A program made the translations under genes and the position numbers. From Verrucomicrobiota bacterium (GTDB lineage: Bacteria > Verrucomicrobiota > Verrucomicrobiia > Chthoniobacterales > Chthoniobacteraceae): 47,888 bases of DNA. Of the stretch, positions 7,752 through 14,611 are shown in pieces. Numbering within the stretch: position 1 is the first letter of the stretch; each line of letters opens with the position of its first letter. Location: contig QQND01000015.1 in NCBI GenBank assembly GCA_003402745.1, forward strand, positions 1 to 47,888, read 5' to 3'. Below the pieces are notes generated by a model. It worked only from the letters and a program-made list of their open reading frames with translations, was not told the DNA's origin and ran no database searches.

Positions 7752-10016
7752 CTAGTGGTTGAGGAGGAACTCTCCGCTGCTGAGCGTGGCCCAAAGTAGA
7801 TCTTCCCAGGCGTTCTGAATGGCTGCTGCGGGATCCTTTGCCGTGCTCGCCGCTTTAAGGTGGCGCAGTGCCACCTCCGTCTCGGTCTGCGTAGGGATGC
7901 GCGCGAAGGCGAGCAGGTAAAGCTCTTCTAACTTTTCGGAATTTCCACGAGTGGAGTCCTTGGCCAGTTTGCGCGCGGTACCGGTGTTGGCTGCGAGTTT
8001 GTTTTGGATTTGGTCCGAGGTGGCCAGCAGCAGGCTTTGCCCGAGGCTTGCGATGCTCTGACGTTCGCAGGTGCAGGCGGTAGAGGAGTCCGGGCGACCA
8101 AACTCGCGGAGGATTCCACCCGTGTTGTAGGAGCTGTCAGGAAGCTGTACGGCGCGGGTCGCGGCTGGTTGGTTGGCCCAGTTGTCTATCGTGCCGGTTA
8201 CCGCATTGACGGCATCGAGCAACTGCTCGGCCGAAAGGCGCCTGGCGTAGTAGCGCGAAAAATATTGAGAATCGTCTGTGTTGTGGGCATTCGGAGCGGA
8301 AGCGAGTTGGTAGGTGCTTGAGTTTGCGAACAACCTGAGGAGCTTTTTGAGGTCGTAGCCGGTGTTTCTAAACTCGATGGAAAGAGCCTCTAGTAGTTCG
8401 GGATGGGATGGAGGGTTGGTGTCTCTCATGTCGTCTTCTGGATCGACGAACCCGCGGTTGAAGAGGATCTTCCAGTAGCGGTTGACGAGGGCCTTTGAAA
8501 AATACGGGTTGGACTTCTCCACGAGCCAGTCTGCAAGGGCGGTTCGCGCGTCATCATCTGCAGAAAGCGGCGGTGCCGCGGAACCGATGGCCGCAGGCAG
8601 CAACTTCTCTCCCGTTTTTTTGTGGGTCGCTTGAGGCTCGGTCCGTTTTACCGAAACGATAAACTCTGCCATTTGGTTCTTAGAAACCACGCGGTCGAGT
8701 TGTGAAAAGTAGGCTCCCAGCGAGTAATAATCCCTCTGGCTCCATTGTTCGTAGGGATGGTGATGGCATTGGGCGCATTGGATGCGCACGCCAAGAAAAA
8801 GCTGGGCTGTGTCCTCGGTCTGCTGGATCTGGGTGTTTACCTGGCGGTACCAAGTGACGGCAGGGGAATCGCTGGAATTTCCTGCGGCGGTGAGGAGTTC
8901 GCGCACAAATTTGTCATAGGGTTTATTGTGGTAGAGGCTTTCCCGGATCCACCCGTGGAAGGCGAAGTTGCCGTGGATGTGAGAGGGGTCACGGGTGTTT
9001 GGAATGTCGCCCCGCCGGTTGCGGAGCAGGGCGCTCCAGTAGTTGGCAAAGGTGTCTGCGTATTCTGGGCTCTCGAGCAGTACGTCAATTTTGCGGGCGC
9101 GTTTGTCGGGCGCTGCGTCTGCAATAAAAAGTCGGGCCTCCTCTGCAGAGGGAAGCCTCCCGGCAAGGTCGAGCGTCACCCTGCGCAAGAACGTAGAATC
9201 GTCGCAAAGAGGCGAGGGAGGCATTCCTATTTCCCTGAGGCGGTTGAAGATGGCTTTGTCGATAAAGTTTTGCTCGGGAGGGAGCTCCTGCACGGGGGCG
9301 CCCACGGGCAGCGTGGCGCGGAAGATGGACACCTTGTCCTGATAACGGGCCATGACGCTGACACTGCCTGGGCGTGTGCCCATGGTGAAGGTTGCCGAGT
9401 TTTCGTCCACGGCCGCCATGCCCTTGGTGTTGACCTCCAGGGAAGCGAATTGGGTGATGTCGCGGATGCTGCCGTCGGAGAAGCGAGCGGTTACCTTGAG
9501 CGTTTGAGAAGCCCCTGCCTTCATTAAAAGCCCCTTTGGAAGCACCTCGATGCTCAACAGGCGGGGCCGGGCGGGGTCATCCAAGTCGTTTGGCATTCCC
9601 TGGGCAATCCATTGGCTGAGCGTGTTGTGTGTTGGTGTTCCATGTTCCAGGCGGCGGCCTCCCCCGTGTGGCACGCTAGCCGCTCCCTTTGTGAGGAGAA
9701 GGCTTTCCTCAGGCGCGGAGGGTGTCAGCCTGCGGCCCCTCTGCTCGTAAACGAGGTGCTCGTAGTCTTCGTCGGGCTCGAATCCAAACAGGGAAAGTTT
9801 GAATCCGTTTTGGCCTGTCGCCTTGCCATGGCAGGTGCCGCCGTTACAGCCCAGTTTTGTAAGAATCGGAACGACTTCGTTCACGAAACTTACAGGCGCT
9901 GGTTGGGCTGTCGGAATTTCCGCCGAAAATGCGCGCACTGGTAGCATCGCAGAAAAGAGAACAACGCCCAAGGCGAGTGCGGTGTGAGCGATTGAGGAGA
10001 TCAGGGGAGGAATCAT
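7752..10016 (-). CDS. DUF1549/DUF1553 surface cytochrome with Big_2-like domain
   Basis: A 754-residue protein with an N-terminal signal (residues 1-32). Residues 44-140 resemble a cytochrome c domain, but the heme-type motif is C57NGGTCH63, with four residues between the cysteines. About 150-235 is a bacterial Ig-like (Big_2) domain (LKVTARFSDGSIRDITQFAS). About 250-455 is DUF1549 (PSCyt2), with RRVTLDLAGRLPS and a canonical heme motif CAQCHHHPYEQW. About 505-740 is DUF1553 (PSD1), with LVNRYWKILFNRGFVDPEDD and CTCERQSIASLGQSLLLA. It is the first gene of the minus-strand cluster 10016 to 989. The family is thought to sit in the envelope; the reaction is unknown. Domain assignment is secure, function is not. 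Confidence 0.92.
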   Translation of the reverse strand: MIPPLISSIAHTALALGVVLFSAMLPVRAFSAEIPTAQPAPVSFVNEVVPILTKLGCNGGTCHGKATGQNGFKLSLFGFEPDEDYEHLVYEQRGRRLTPSAPEESLLLTKGAASVPHGGGRRLEHGTPTHNTLSQWIAQGMPNDLDDPARPRLLSIEVLPKGLLMKAGASQTLKVTARFSDGSIRDITQFASLEVNTKGMAAVDENSATFTMGTRPGSVSVMARYQDKVSIFRATLPVGAPVQELPPEQNFIDKAIFNRLREIGMPPSPLCDDSTFLRRVTLDLAGRLPSAEEARLFIADAAPDKRARKIDVLLESPEYADTFANYWSALLRNRRGDIPNTRDPSHIHGNFAFHGWIRESLYHNKPYDKFVRELLTAAGNSSDSPAVTWYRQVNTQIQQTEDTAQLFLGVRIQCAQCHHHPYEQWSQRDYYSLGAYFSQLDRVVSKNQMAEFIVSVKRTEPQATHKKTGEKLLPAAIGSAAPPLSADDDARTALADWLVEKSNPYFSKALVNRYWKILFNRGFVDPEDDMRDTNPPSHPELLEALSIEFRNTGYDLKKLLRLFANSSTYQLASAPNAHNTDDSQYFSRYYARRLSAEQLLDAVNAVTGTIDNWANQPAATRAVQLPDSSYNTGGILREFGRPDSSTACTCERQSIASLGQSLLLATSDQIQNKLAANTGTARKLAKDSTRGNSEKLEELYLLAFARIPTQTETEVALRHLKAASTAKDPAAAIQNAWEDLLWATLSSGEFLLNH

Positions 10017-10416
10017 TCCGTGGAAGCGTTTTGAAGGCCGAGTTTTCTGAATGGGGAGGAGGGGAGCTCGGCGCTAAGAACAAATAAGTACTCCCCTTTA
10101 ATAAAACTCCTATGAGTGCTCGCAATTAGATTTATTTCCTGATGAATTCACCCAGTCCGCGTTCATGACGAAGCGCGTATTTTCAGGTGCGCAAAGTGGG
10201 CTGAATATTACAGCGGAGGGTGACGCGCTGGATAGAATGCATGGAAATCCAAGTCCTGAAATGGCGCTTCAACAACGCAGCCCCGTTGGGGACCGGGAGG
10301 GGCCTTTTCCCGGTGAACACGCCTTGGCGCCCTGCTTGCATGCGGCACTGTTTCGATTGCCTATGGGCAAAAGTGTTTCGGCATTCCGAGTTCTGCAGCG
10401 CACTGCGCGCGTGGCG
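10017..10416. other. 400-base intergenic region upstream of the cytochrome cluster
   Basis: No convincing gene is seen. The part next to the cytochrome gene (about 10080-10140) is markedly AT-rich against its surroundings and carries the candidate minus-strand promoter listed separately. A short inverted repeat at 10292-10298 and 10308-10314 (ACCGGGA / TCCCGGT) lies beyond the stop of the NTF2-like gene; it has no clear T-run and is only a weak terminator candidate. Confidence 0.4.
10098..10125 (-). promoter_or_regulatory. Candidate promoter for the cytochrome/DUF1501 cluster
   Basis: On the minus strand TTGCGA (10125-10120) is followed after 16 bases by TATTAA (10103-10098), in the only AT-rich patch upstream of the 10016 start. 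Each hexamer matches four of six sigma-70 consensus bases. This is a visual match only. Confidence 0.3.
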
Positions 10417-10875
10417 TCAGAGACGTAGCCCCGCGACCGCGCGCGGTTGCGACGGGGGAGCAAACCAGACATGGTCGATTTTCCATTCCCGATTTTCCCG
10501 GACAACCGTGTATGTGGCGGACAGGGATTGTCCGCTTGGAAGGAAAAAGCGGACGTCCACGGCAGTTTCTTCCCCCCGGTCTGCGACAAATCCGAACTCC
10601 CAGCGCAAGGCCTGTCGGATAGCTGCGTTATCGCCGCGGGCGGTTTCGATGAACCCGTCGAGGCCGTGGCTGTCCATGTAGCGGCTTGAAGCTTGGAGAT
10701 ATGCCGCCTGGTAGCGCTGGGAACGGAGTGCCAAAAGCTGAGTTTGAATGGCGTCAAAAAGTTCGAAAGGAGCGGGTTCCCGGGTGGGGTCGGTTTCCTG
10801 GAATCGCAGGAAGGCTGCGAGGGCGCAACTTCCTAGGGTGAAGGCTACGATCCCTATTCTGGAGGAAAGCTTCAT
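10417..10875 (-). CDS. Small exported or membrane-anchored NTF2-like (DUF4864-like) protein
   Basis: A 152-residue protein. Residues 1-23 are a hydrophobic signal or anchor (RIGIVAFTLGSCALAAFLRF). The rest has an alpha-plus-beta pattern ending in strands (FGFVADRGEETAVDVRFFLP, YTVVRENREWKIDHVWF) that recalls the NTF2-like DUF4864 family, often annotated only as hypothetical. The start overlaps the stop of the DUF971 gene by four bases, so the two are probably translated together. No catalytic residue can be named. The family assignment is tentative; that the gene is real is well supported by the coupling and signal. Confidence 0.65.
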   Translation of the reverse strand: MKLSSRIGIVAFTLGSCALAAFLRFQETDPTREPAPFELFDAIQTQLLALRSQRYQAAYLQASSRYMDSHGLDGFIETARGDNAAIRQALRWEFGFVADRGEETAVDVRFFLPSGQSLSATYTVVRENREWKIDHVWFAPPSQPRAVAGLRL

Positions 10876-11198
10876 GGCGCTTTTTCTGCGAGTTGTGTTC
10901 CGAGCTCGCGCAGGTAGCGGAACGAATACAGGCCGGTGTTGTGACTGTCCGCCCAGAGGGGTTGCAGAGCATATCCACCCACGTTTTGGACGGCTTTAAG
11001 CTCAAAGCTTTGGGGGGTGAACTTGCGCTCGGGGCGGGCGACTTCCCCCATCACGTCGGCTTCTCCCTGGCACATCGCGCAGGGGCAATTTTTACGCAAA
11101 GCCTCCAAGGAAAAAAAACTTTCGAGACCGTCACTCCACGCTACGGCCAATTCCTCGCCGATGAAGGCGATGTTTGTGGGCGTAAGGCGTGTGTTCAT
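10872..11198 (-). CDS. DUF971 (gamma-butyrobetaine hydroxylase N-terminal-like) protein
   Basis: A 108-residue single-domain protein of the DUF971 family, the small zinc-binding fold also found at the N-terminus of gamma-butyrobetaine dioxygenase. The pattern is LAVAWSDGLESFFSLEALRKN followed by the cysteines C38-P-C40 and C43, and the closing YALQPLWADSHNTGLYSFRYLR. Free-standing members are small cytosolic proteins, sometimes linked to iron-sulfur protein handling; the role here is not known. It lies 48 bases after the YggS gene and overlaps the next gene by four bases, which suggests an operon. Confidence 0.85.
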   Translation of the reverse strand: MNTRLTPTNIAFIGEELAVAWSDGLESFFSLEALRKNCPCAMCQGEADVMGEVARPERKFTPQSFELKAVQNVGGYALQPLWADSHNTGLYSFRYLRELGTQLAEKAP

Positions 11199-11246
11199 GT
11201 GAGCGGAGGAGGAAGTCGAAGGTTTGCGAGTCTGTCGTCTTTTGGG

Positions 11247-11969
11247 CTAATCGTCCAGCGAATCAGGCTCCTCGGGGCGCCAGGTTTTTCCGGATCGATC
11301 GCCGAAAAGTGCAGTGCCAATTCTTACAAGCGTCGCGCCTTCTTCAATCGCGACTTCGAAGTCCTCGCTCATTCCCATGGAAAGTTCGGGGAGCGAGAGG
11401 GCGAAATCAGCCTCCAGGGTATCGCGGAGTTTCCTTAACGCCACGAAGTGTTTGCGTGATCCTTCGGGGCTTGCCGCCGGCGGGGGGATTGTCATGAGTC
11501 CCTCAATTTGAAGTCTCGGAAGCTGCCTGAGCTCCTTCATCTCGGAGTGCACACGCTCGGGGGCGAAGCCAAATTTCGTCTGCTCGCCCGCAACGTTCAC
11601 CTCCAAAAGTATTTTCGGGAAAAGACCGGTTTCCGAGGCGATCCGGTCGATGTCCCGAGCGATCGCTAGAGAGTCGACGCCATGGATCAGCTCAAACAAG
11701 GGCAGCGCTTGGCGGATTTTGTTTTTTTGAAGATGCCCTATGAAGTGCCAGTGGCAACGGGTGGGAAGCCGCAGGATTTTTGCCTTCGCTTCCTGGACGC
11801 GGTTTTCTCCAAAGACGGTGACCCCGTTTTCCAGAGCCTCTAAAATGGATTCTGGGGGGTGCGTTTTGGAAACGGCGACGAGTCTTACGGCCTGCTTGCT
11901 TTTGAACGGCGAACGAGCGCTGGCGGCTCTTATTTTTTCAGAAATGAATTTTAATCTGTCGGCGAACAT
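11247..11969 (-). CDS. yggS: YggS/PLPBP family pyridoxal-phosphate homeostasis protein
   Basis: A 240-residue protein matching the usual length of this family. It is a cytosolic PLP-binding TIM barrel with no known catalytic activity that buffers pyridoxal phosphate and affects amino- and keto-acid balance. The PLP lysine is K35 in LVAVSKTHP. Other landmarks are VFGENRVQEAKAK, WHFIGHLQKNK, EVNVAGEQTKFG, GLMTIPP, LSMGMSEDFEVAIEEGATLVR and VRIGTALFGDR. The gene sits 39 bases after the glycosyltransferase gene and upstream of the DUF971 gene on the same strand, so one transcript is plausible. Confidence 0.95.
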   Translation of the reverse strand: MFADRLKFISEKIRAASARSPFKSKQAVRLVAVSKTHPPESILEALENGVTVFGENRVQEAKAKILRLPTRCHWHFIGHLQKNKIRQALPLFELIHGVDSLAIARDIDRIASETGLFPKILLEVNVAGEQTKFGFAPERVHSEMKELRQLPRLQIEGLMTIPPPAASPEGSRKHFVALRKLRDTLEADFALSLPELSMGMSEDFEVAIEEGATLVRIGTALFGDRSGKTWRPEEPDSLDD

Positions 11970-12008
11970 CGGGGCACGACCCTCTCATACAGCTGAAGCG
12001 CGCGAGTG

Positions 12009-13160
12009 CTAGTCTTTATTGGCTCTGAGTCCAAAGTTACGTTTGGGCGTTGAAGCTGTGTTTTTGATGCGTTGTGCCAGCCAACGCGCGGTGGTAATCG
12101 CTGCATCCGGCCGGCTGAGGGCGCAGGTGTGCCGATGCATTTGATTCCAGCCGTCTGCGTTCCGTTCGAAAAGATGGGCGAGGGACTTCACGATGGCTTC
12201 GTTGGTAGGACAGTGGGCGCCGCAGCCGTTTTGGAGCAGAAGCCGGGCGTTTCCCTCCTCCTGGCCGGGGAGAATCTGGGTGATGAGCATGGGGGTTTTT
12301 GCGGCGAGTGCTTCCTGGACTGCCGCGCCGCCTGCCTTACCAATGAGCAGATGGTTGCGACGAAGTAGTTGGGGCATGTTGTTCACCCATCCTAGCACCG
12401 TTAGCCGCCGCTGCATGCGCGCAGCCATCTCTTCTAAGGTCTTTTTAAGAGCTTCATCCTTGCCGGCGGTGACTGTCAGTTCGACGCTGCTTTCTCTTAA
12501 AATTCGTTCTACGAGAGCGACCGCGCGCGCGGGCAGGCCGTTGATCATGTAGAGCACTCGGGGCGGGACGCTCCCTCCGGGGTCTGGGCGGGCTTCTCCT
12601 TGGGCGGCGTATTTGGTTGAAACCGGAAACCCGCTCACAAACAAATTCTCGGCAGGGACGCGCGCCGCGCTCAGGACTGCAGCGGTGTCATCGTTTGGGA
12701 CAAGAAAGGCATCCGCACCGCATTTGTACCAAACCGAGTTTACCGTGATCGAGTCGGTGATGAGCACGTAAGACTTCAATCCCGGAAGGCCTGCTTCCCG
12801 TGCCGCTGCGGCGATAAGATGGCCGTAGACTGGATAGACCGAGATTACTGCGGAGGGGCGGTGCGTTTTAAGCGCGCTGATCAATTCGCGTTTGAGCGGC
12901 CCTAGAAGAGACAGCAATTGGCTGGTGAAGGGAAAACGGTCCAGCGCCGTGTAGATAGCGGCCCACAGGGCAGGGGTGTTGTTAGCCATCTTCAGGTAGT
13001 CGCCTCTGCTGCGCTGATAATATTTGCCGAAAGCGGGAGCAAAAAGATCCAGCACCTCCGCGTTGGTCTCGCCTAGGAGATCAAAACCCTCTTTGAGTCC
13101 GCGTGCCGCCGCATTGTGGCCCTCACCGTAGCCGGCAGTTAAAATGAGAACGGAGTGCAT
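12009..13160 (-). CDS. MGDG-synthase/UgtP-type glycosyltransferase
   Basis: A 383-residue GT-B enzyme. The N-terminus has the MGDG_synth motif LTAGYGEGHNAAA and the acceptor-side pattern ISVYPVYGHLIAAAA. The C-terminal nucleotide-sugar domain shows VLGWVNNMPQLLRRNHLLIG, GKAGGAAVQEALAAKTP and LPGQEEGNA. The family transfers galactose or glucose from a UDP-sugar to diacylglycerol (plant MGD, Bacillus UgtP) at the inner face of the membrane; the particular sugar and lipid cannot be read from sequence. It is probably the first gene of the minus-strand group down to 10417. The ATG at 13160 begins directly with the conserved first strand, so the start is secure. Confidence 0.87.
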   Translation of the reverse strand: MHSVLILTAGYGEGHNAAARGLKEGFDLLGETNAEVLDLFAPAFGKYYQRSRGDYLKMANNTPALWAAIYTALDRFPFTSQLLSLLGPLKRELISALKTHRPSAVISVYPVYGHLIAAAAREAGLPGLKSYVLITDSITVNSVWYKCGADAFLVPNDDTAAVLSAARVPAENLFVSGFPVSTKYAAQGEARPDPGGSVPPRVLYMINGLPARAVALVERILRESSVELTVTAGKDEALKKTLEEMAARMQRRLTVLGWVNNMPQLLRRNHLLIGKAGGAAVQEALAAKTPMLITQILPGQEEGNARLLLQNGCGAHCPTNEAIVKSLAHLFERNADGWNQMHRHTCALSRPDAAITTARWLAQRIKNTASTPKRNFGLRANKD

Positions 13161-13483
13161 TTATGAGAACAGATCCGCGAGTGGCTGCTCGCTCAAGCTC
13201 GAAGTCTTGTGTGAAGAAAATATCATTTGGCAGACCCATCGGAGAGGATTTGGGCGCCGGCTTCAACACAAGTGCGGCCCTGAGTGGAGGCGGTGGCTTG
13301 AAGACGAAGCTCAGGATTGAGCGCTTAGAACTCCGGGGAGGGGCGGATTTGATCGGAAGTTTTAAGCAGAGAGCGCGGCGGATGCTAGCGAGGTTTCATG
13401 CTGCGTCTTTGTGTTTGTTTTCATTGAGTGATGCGTTTGATGTTGAGAAACAGTTGCGCCTCGGTTTTTCTCTCCCGCTCCCC
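13161..13483. other. 323-base divergent intergenic region
   Basis: It separates the minus-strand glycosyltransferase from the plus-strand membrane protein. The frame of the membrane gene remains open through it (107 codons), but the translation lacks any domain or hydrophobic pattern and the first membrane segment begins right at 13484, so it is treated as non-coding. Promoters for both directions should lie here; no convincing hexamer pair was found. Confidence 0.4.
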
Positions 13484-14038
13484 ATGATTTATTCTCTCAC
13501 ACTTGAGACCGCTCTTTTGGTGGTTGGAATCGCGCTTGTGACCGGGCACCTCGCCGCGCTTTCCTTTGGGAGCTTTGTTCAGAGGCATTTGCGCGCGTTC
13601 CCCCGGTCGGTTCCCTCAGGTGTGCTCTTGTTTGTCGCTGCGGCCGGTTGGTTTGCTGGGCTCGTCGCTTTCACCGACCTGGGGGAATTCAGCTCGATGC
13701 GTAGCAAGTTTCTCCTTTTCACCGTGGTGGGGGCAGGGCTGATGCTGCGCTTTGTTCAGGAGTTTCTTTCAGTGCGTGCGCTGGGGATGCTCCTTCTTTT
13801 GGCAGCCGAGCCTCTTTTGGAGGCGTGCTGGATGCGCCAGGAGACGGGTAGGTTGTGGCTTGTGGGCCTGGTGTACGGGTGGATTGTGGCCGGGCTGTTT
13901 TTCATTGGAACCCCTTACGTACTCAGGGATGCGATCCATTGGGCGAGTGCTGCAGGCTGGCGCTGGAAGGCCGTCTGCATTTCTGGAATTGCCTATGGAG
14001 TTCTGCTCCTTGCCACACGCTCTGCAATGGGAGTTTGA
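13484..14038 (+). CDS. Polytopic membrane protein of unknown function
   Basis: From the ATG at 13484 the product has 184 residues with about five or six hydrophobic segments (for example TALLVVGIALVTGHLAALSF, SGVLLFVAAAGWFAGLVAF, LGMLLLLAAEPLLEACW, WLVGLVYGWIVAGLFFI, VCISGIAYGVLLL). I do not recognise the family. An upstream in-frame extension is open but has no membrane or domain signal, so the start next to the first hydrophobic helix is chosen; no strong Shine-Dalgarno site precedes it. It ends 60 bases before rpsO and could be co-transcribed with it, although a separate rpsO promoter is possible. Confidence 0.65.
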   Translation: MIYSLTLETALLVVGIALVTGHLAALSFGSFVQRHLRAFPRSVPSGVLLFVAAAGWFAGLVAFTDLGEFSSMRSKFLLFTVVGAGLMLRFVQEFLSVRALGMLLLLAAEPLLEACWMRQETGRLWLVGLVYGWIVAGLFFIGTPYVLRDAIHWASAAGWRWKAVCISGIAYGVLLLATRSAMGV

Positions 14039-14046
14039 GGATCTGC

Positions 14047-14074
14047 TTGATTCTCCCGGCGAATGCCCCATACT
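14047..14074 (+). promoter_or_regulatory. Candidate rpsO promoter
   Basis: TTGATT (14047-14052) and CATACT (14069-14074) are separated by 16 bases and end 24 bases before the rpsO ATG. Each matches four of six sigma-70 consensus bases. Weak visual evidence only. Confidence 0.3.
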
Positions 14075-14098
14075 TAGCGGTTCAAGAAATTAGGATTT

Positions 14099-14353
14099 AT
14101 GTCAGAAACAACGGAAATTCAGGCGCTTCGCCTACACGATAAAGATACGGGCAGCGCCGACGTACAGGTTGCATTGCTGACGCATCGCATCTCACAGCTC
14201 ACCGACCATTTTAAGATGCACACCAAGGATCACGCCTCGCGCCGTGGTCTATTGATGATGGTGGCTCGTCGACGCAAGCTCCTAGACTACCTCAAGCGCA
14301 CTTCTAACGACCGGTACAAGGCACTCCTAGAGAAGCTTAACTTGCGCCGCTAA
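14099..14353 (+). CDS. rpsO: 30S ribosomal protein S15 (uS15)
   Basis: An 84-residue protein, slightly shorter than the usual 88-89 because of a shorter N-terminus. The diagnostic core is present: [35 protein letters not shown] and [11 protein letters not shown], ending in LNLRR. S15 binds 16S rRNA helices 20-22 early in small-subunit assembly. AGGA at 14092-14095 lies close before the ATG and may be the ribosome binding site. The gene is followed by two hairpins and then pnp, the common rpsO-pnp order of bacteria. Confidence 0.98.
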   Translation: MSETTEIQALRLHDKDTGSADVQVALLTHRISQLTDHFKMHTKDHASRRGLLMMVARRRKLLDYLKRTSNDRYKALLEKLNLRR

Positions 14354-14391
14354 TTAGCGGGCATTTGCTTCGACCTGTTCGATTGACTCAA

Positions 14392-14425
14392 GCCGCCCCC
14401 ATCCGCATGGGGGCGGCCCATTTTT
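14392..14425 (+). terminator. Rho-independent terminator after rpsO
   Basis: An 11-base stem (GCCGCCCCCAT at 14392-14402, ATGGGGGCGGC at 14407-14417) closes a four-base loop (CCGC) and is followed by CCATTTTT. It is a strong intrinsic terminator structure 38 bases after the rpsO stop, allowing rpsO to be expressed apart from pnp. Confidence 0.88.
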
Positions 14426-14431
14426 AGGAAA

Positions 14432-14454
14432 AGACGCAGCACGCGTCTCTTTTT
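14432..14454 (+). terminator. Second, smaller terminator-like hairpin behind rpsO
   Basis: AGACGC (14432-14437) and GCGTCT (14443-14448) form a six-base stem with a five-base loop, followed directly by the T-rich CTTTTT. It starts only about 15 bases after the first hairpin and would act as a backup terminator. Confidence 0.55.
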
Positions 14455-14481
14455 CTCAACTCCATTTTCCCCAACCAACCC

Positions 14482-14600
14482 ACCCGGGGCGGGGGACCTG
14501 TGACCCTTGGACGGAGCCCAGCCTTTTCACCCATCTCAAAAGGGGATTGGAGAGGAGGCTGGGCTACGAGCCAGGGATCAGGCTTGGTTCCCGGGTTTTT
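14482..14600 (+). promoter_or_regulatory. Long imperfect hairpin in the pnp leader, probable control element
   Basis: Three blocks pair in nested order: ACCCGGG (14482-14488) with CCCGGGT (14590-14596); CCTGTGACCCTTGG (14497-14510) with CCAGGGATCAGG (14571-14582, with small bulges); and AGCCCAGCCT (14515-14524) with AGGCTGGGCT (14556-14565). The outer stem is followed by a T-run and ends 11-15 bases before the pnp ATG. In E. coli a double-stranded leader of pnp is cut by RNase III and mediates autocontrol by polynucleotide phosphorylase; a similar role here, or attenuation, is inferred. Confidence 0.65.
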
Positions 14601-14611
14601 AAGAAAAGACA

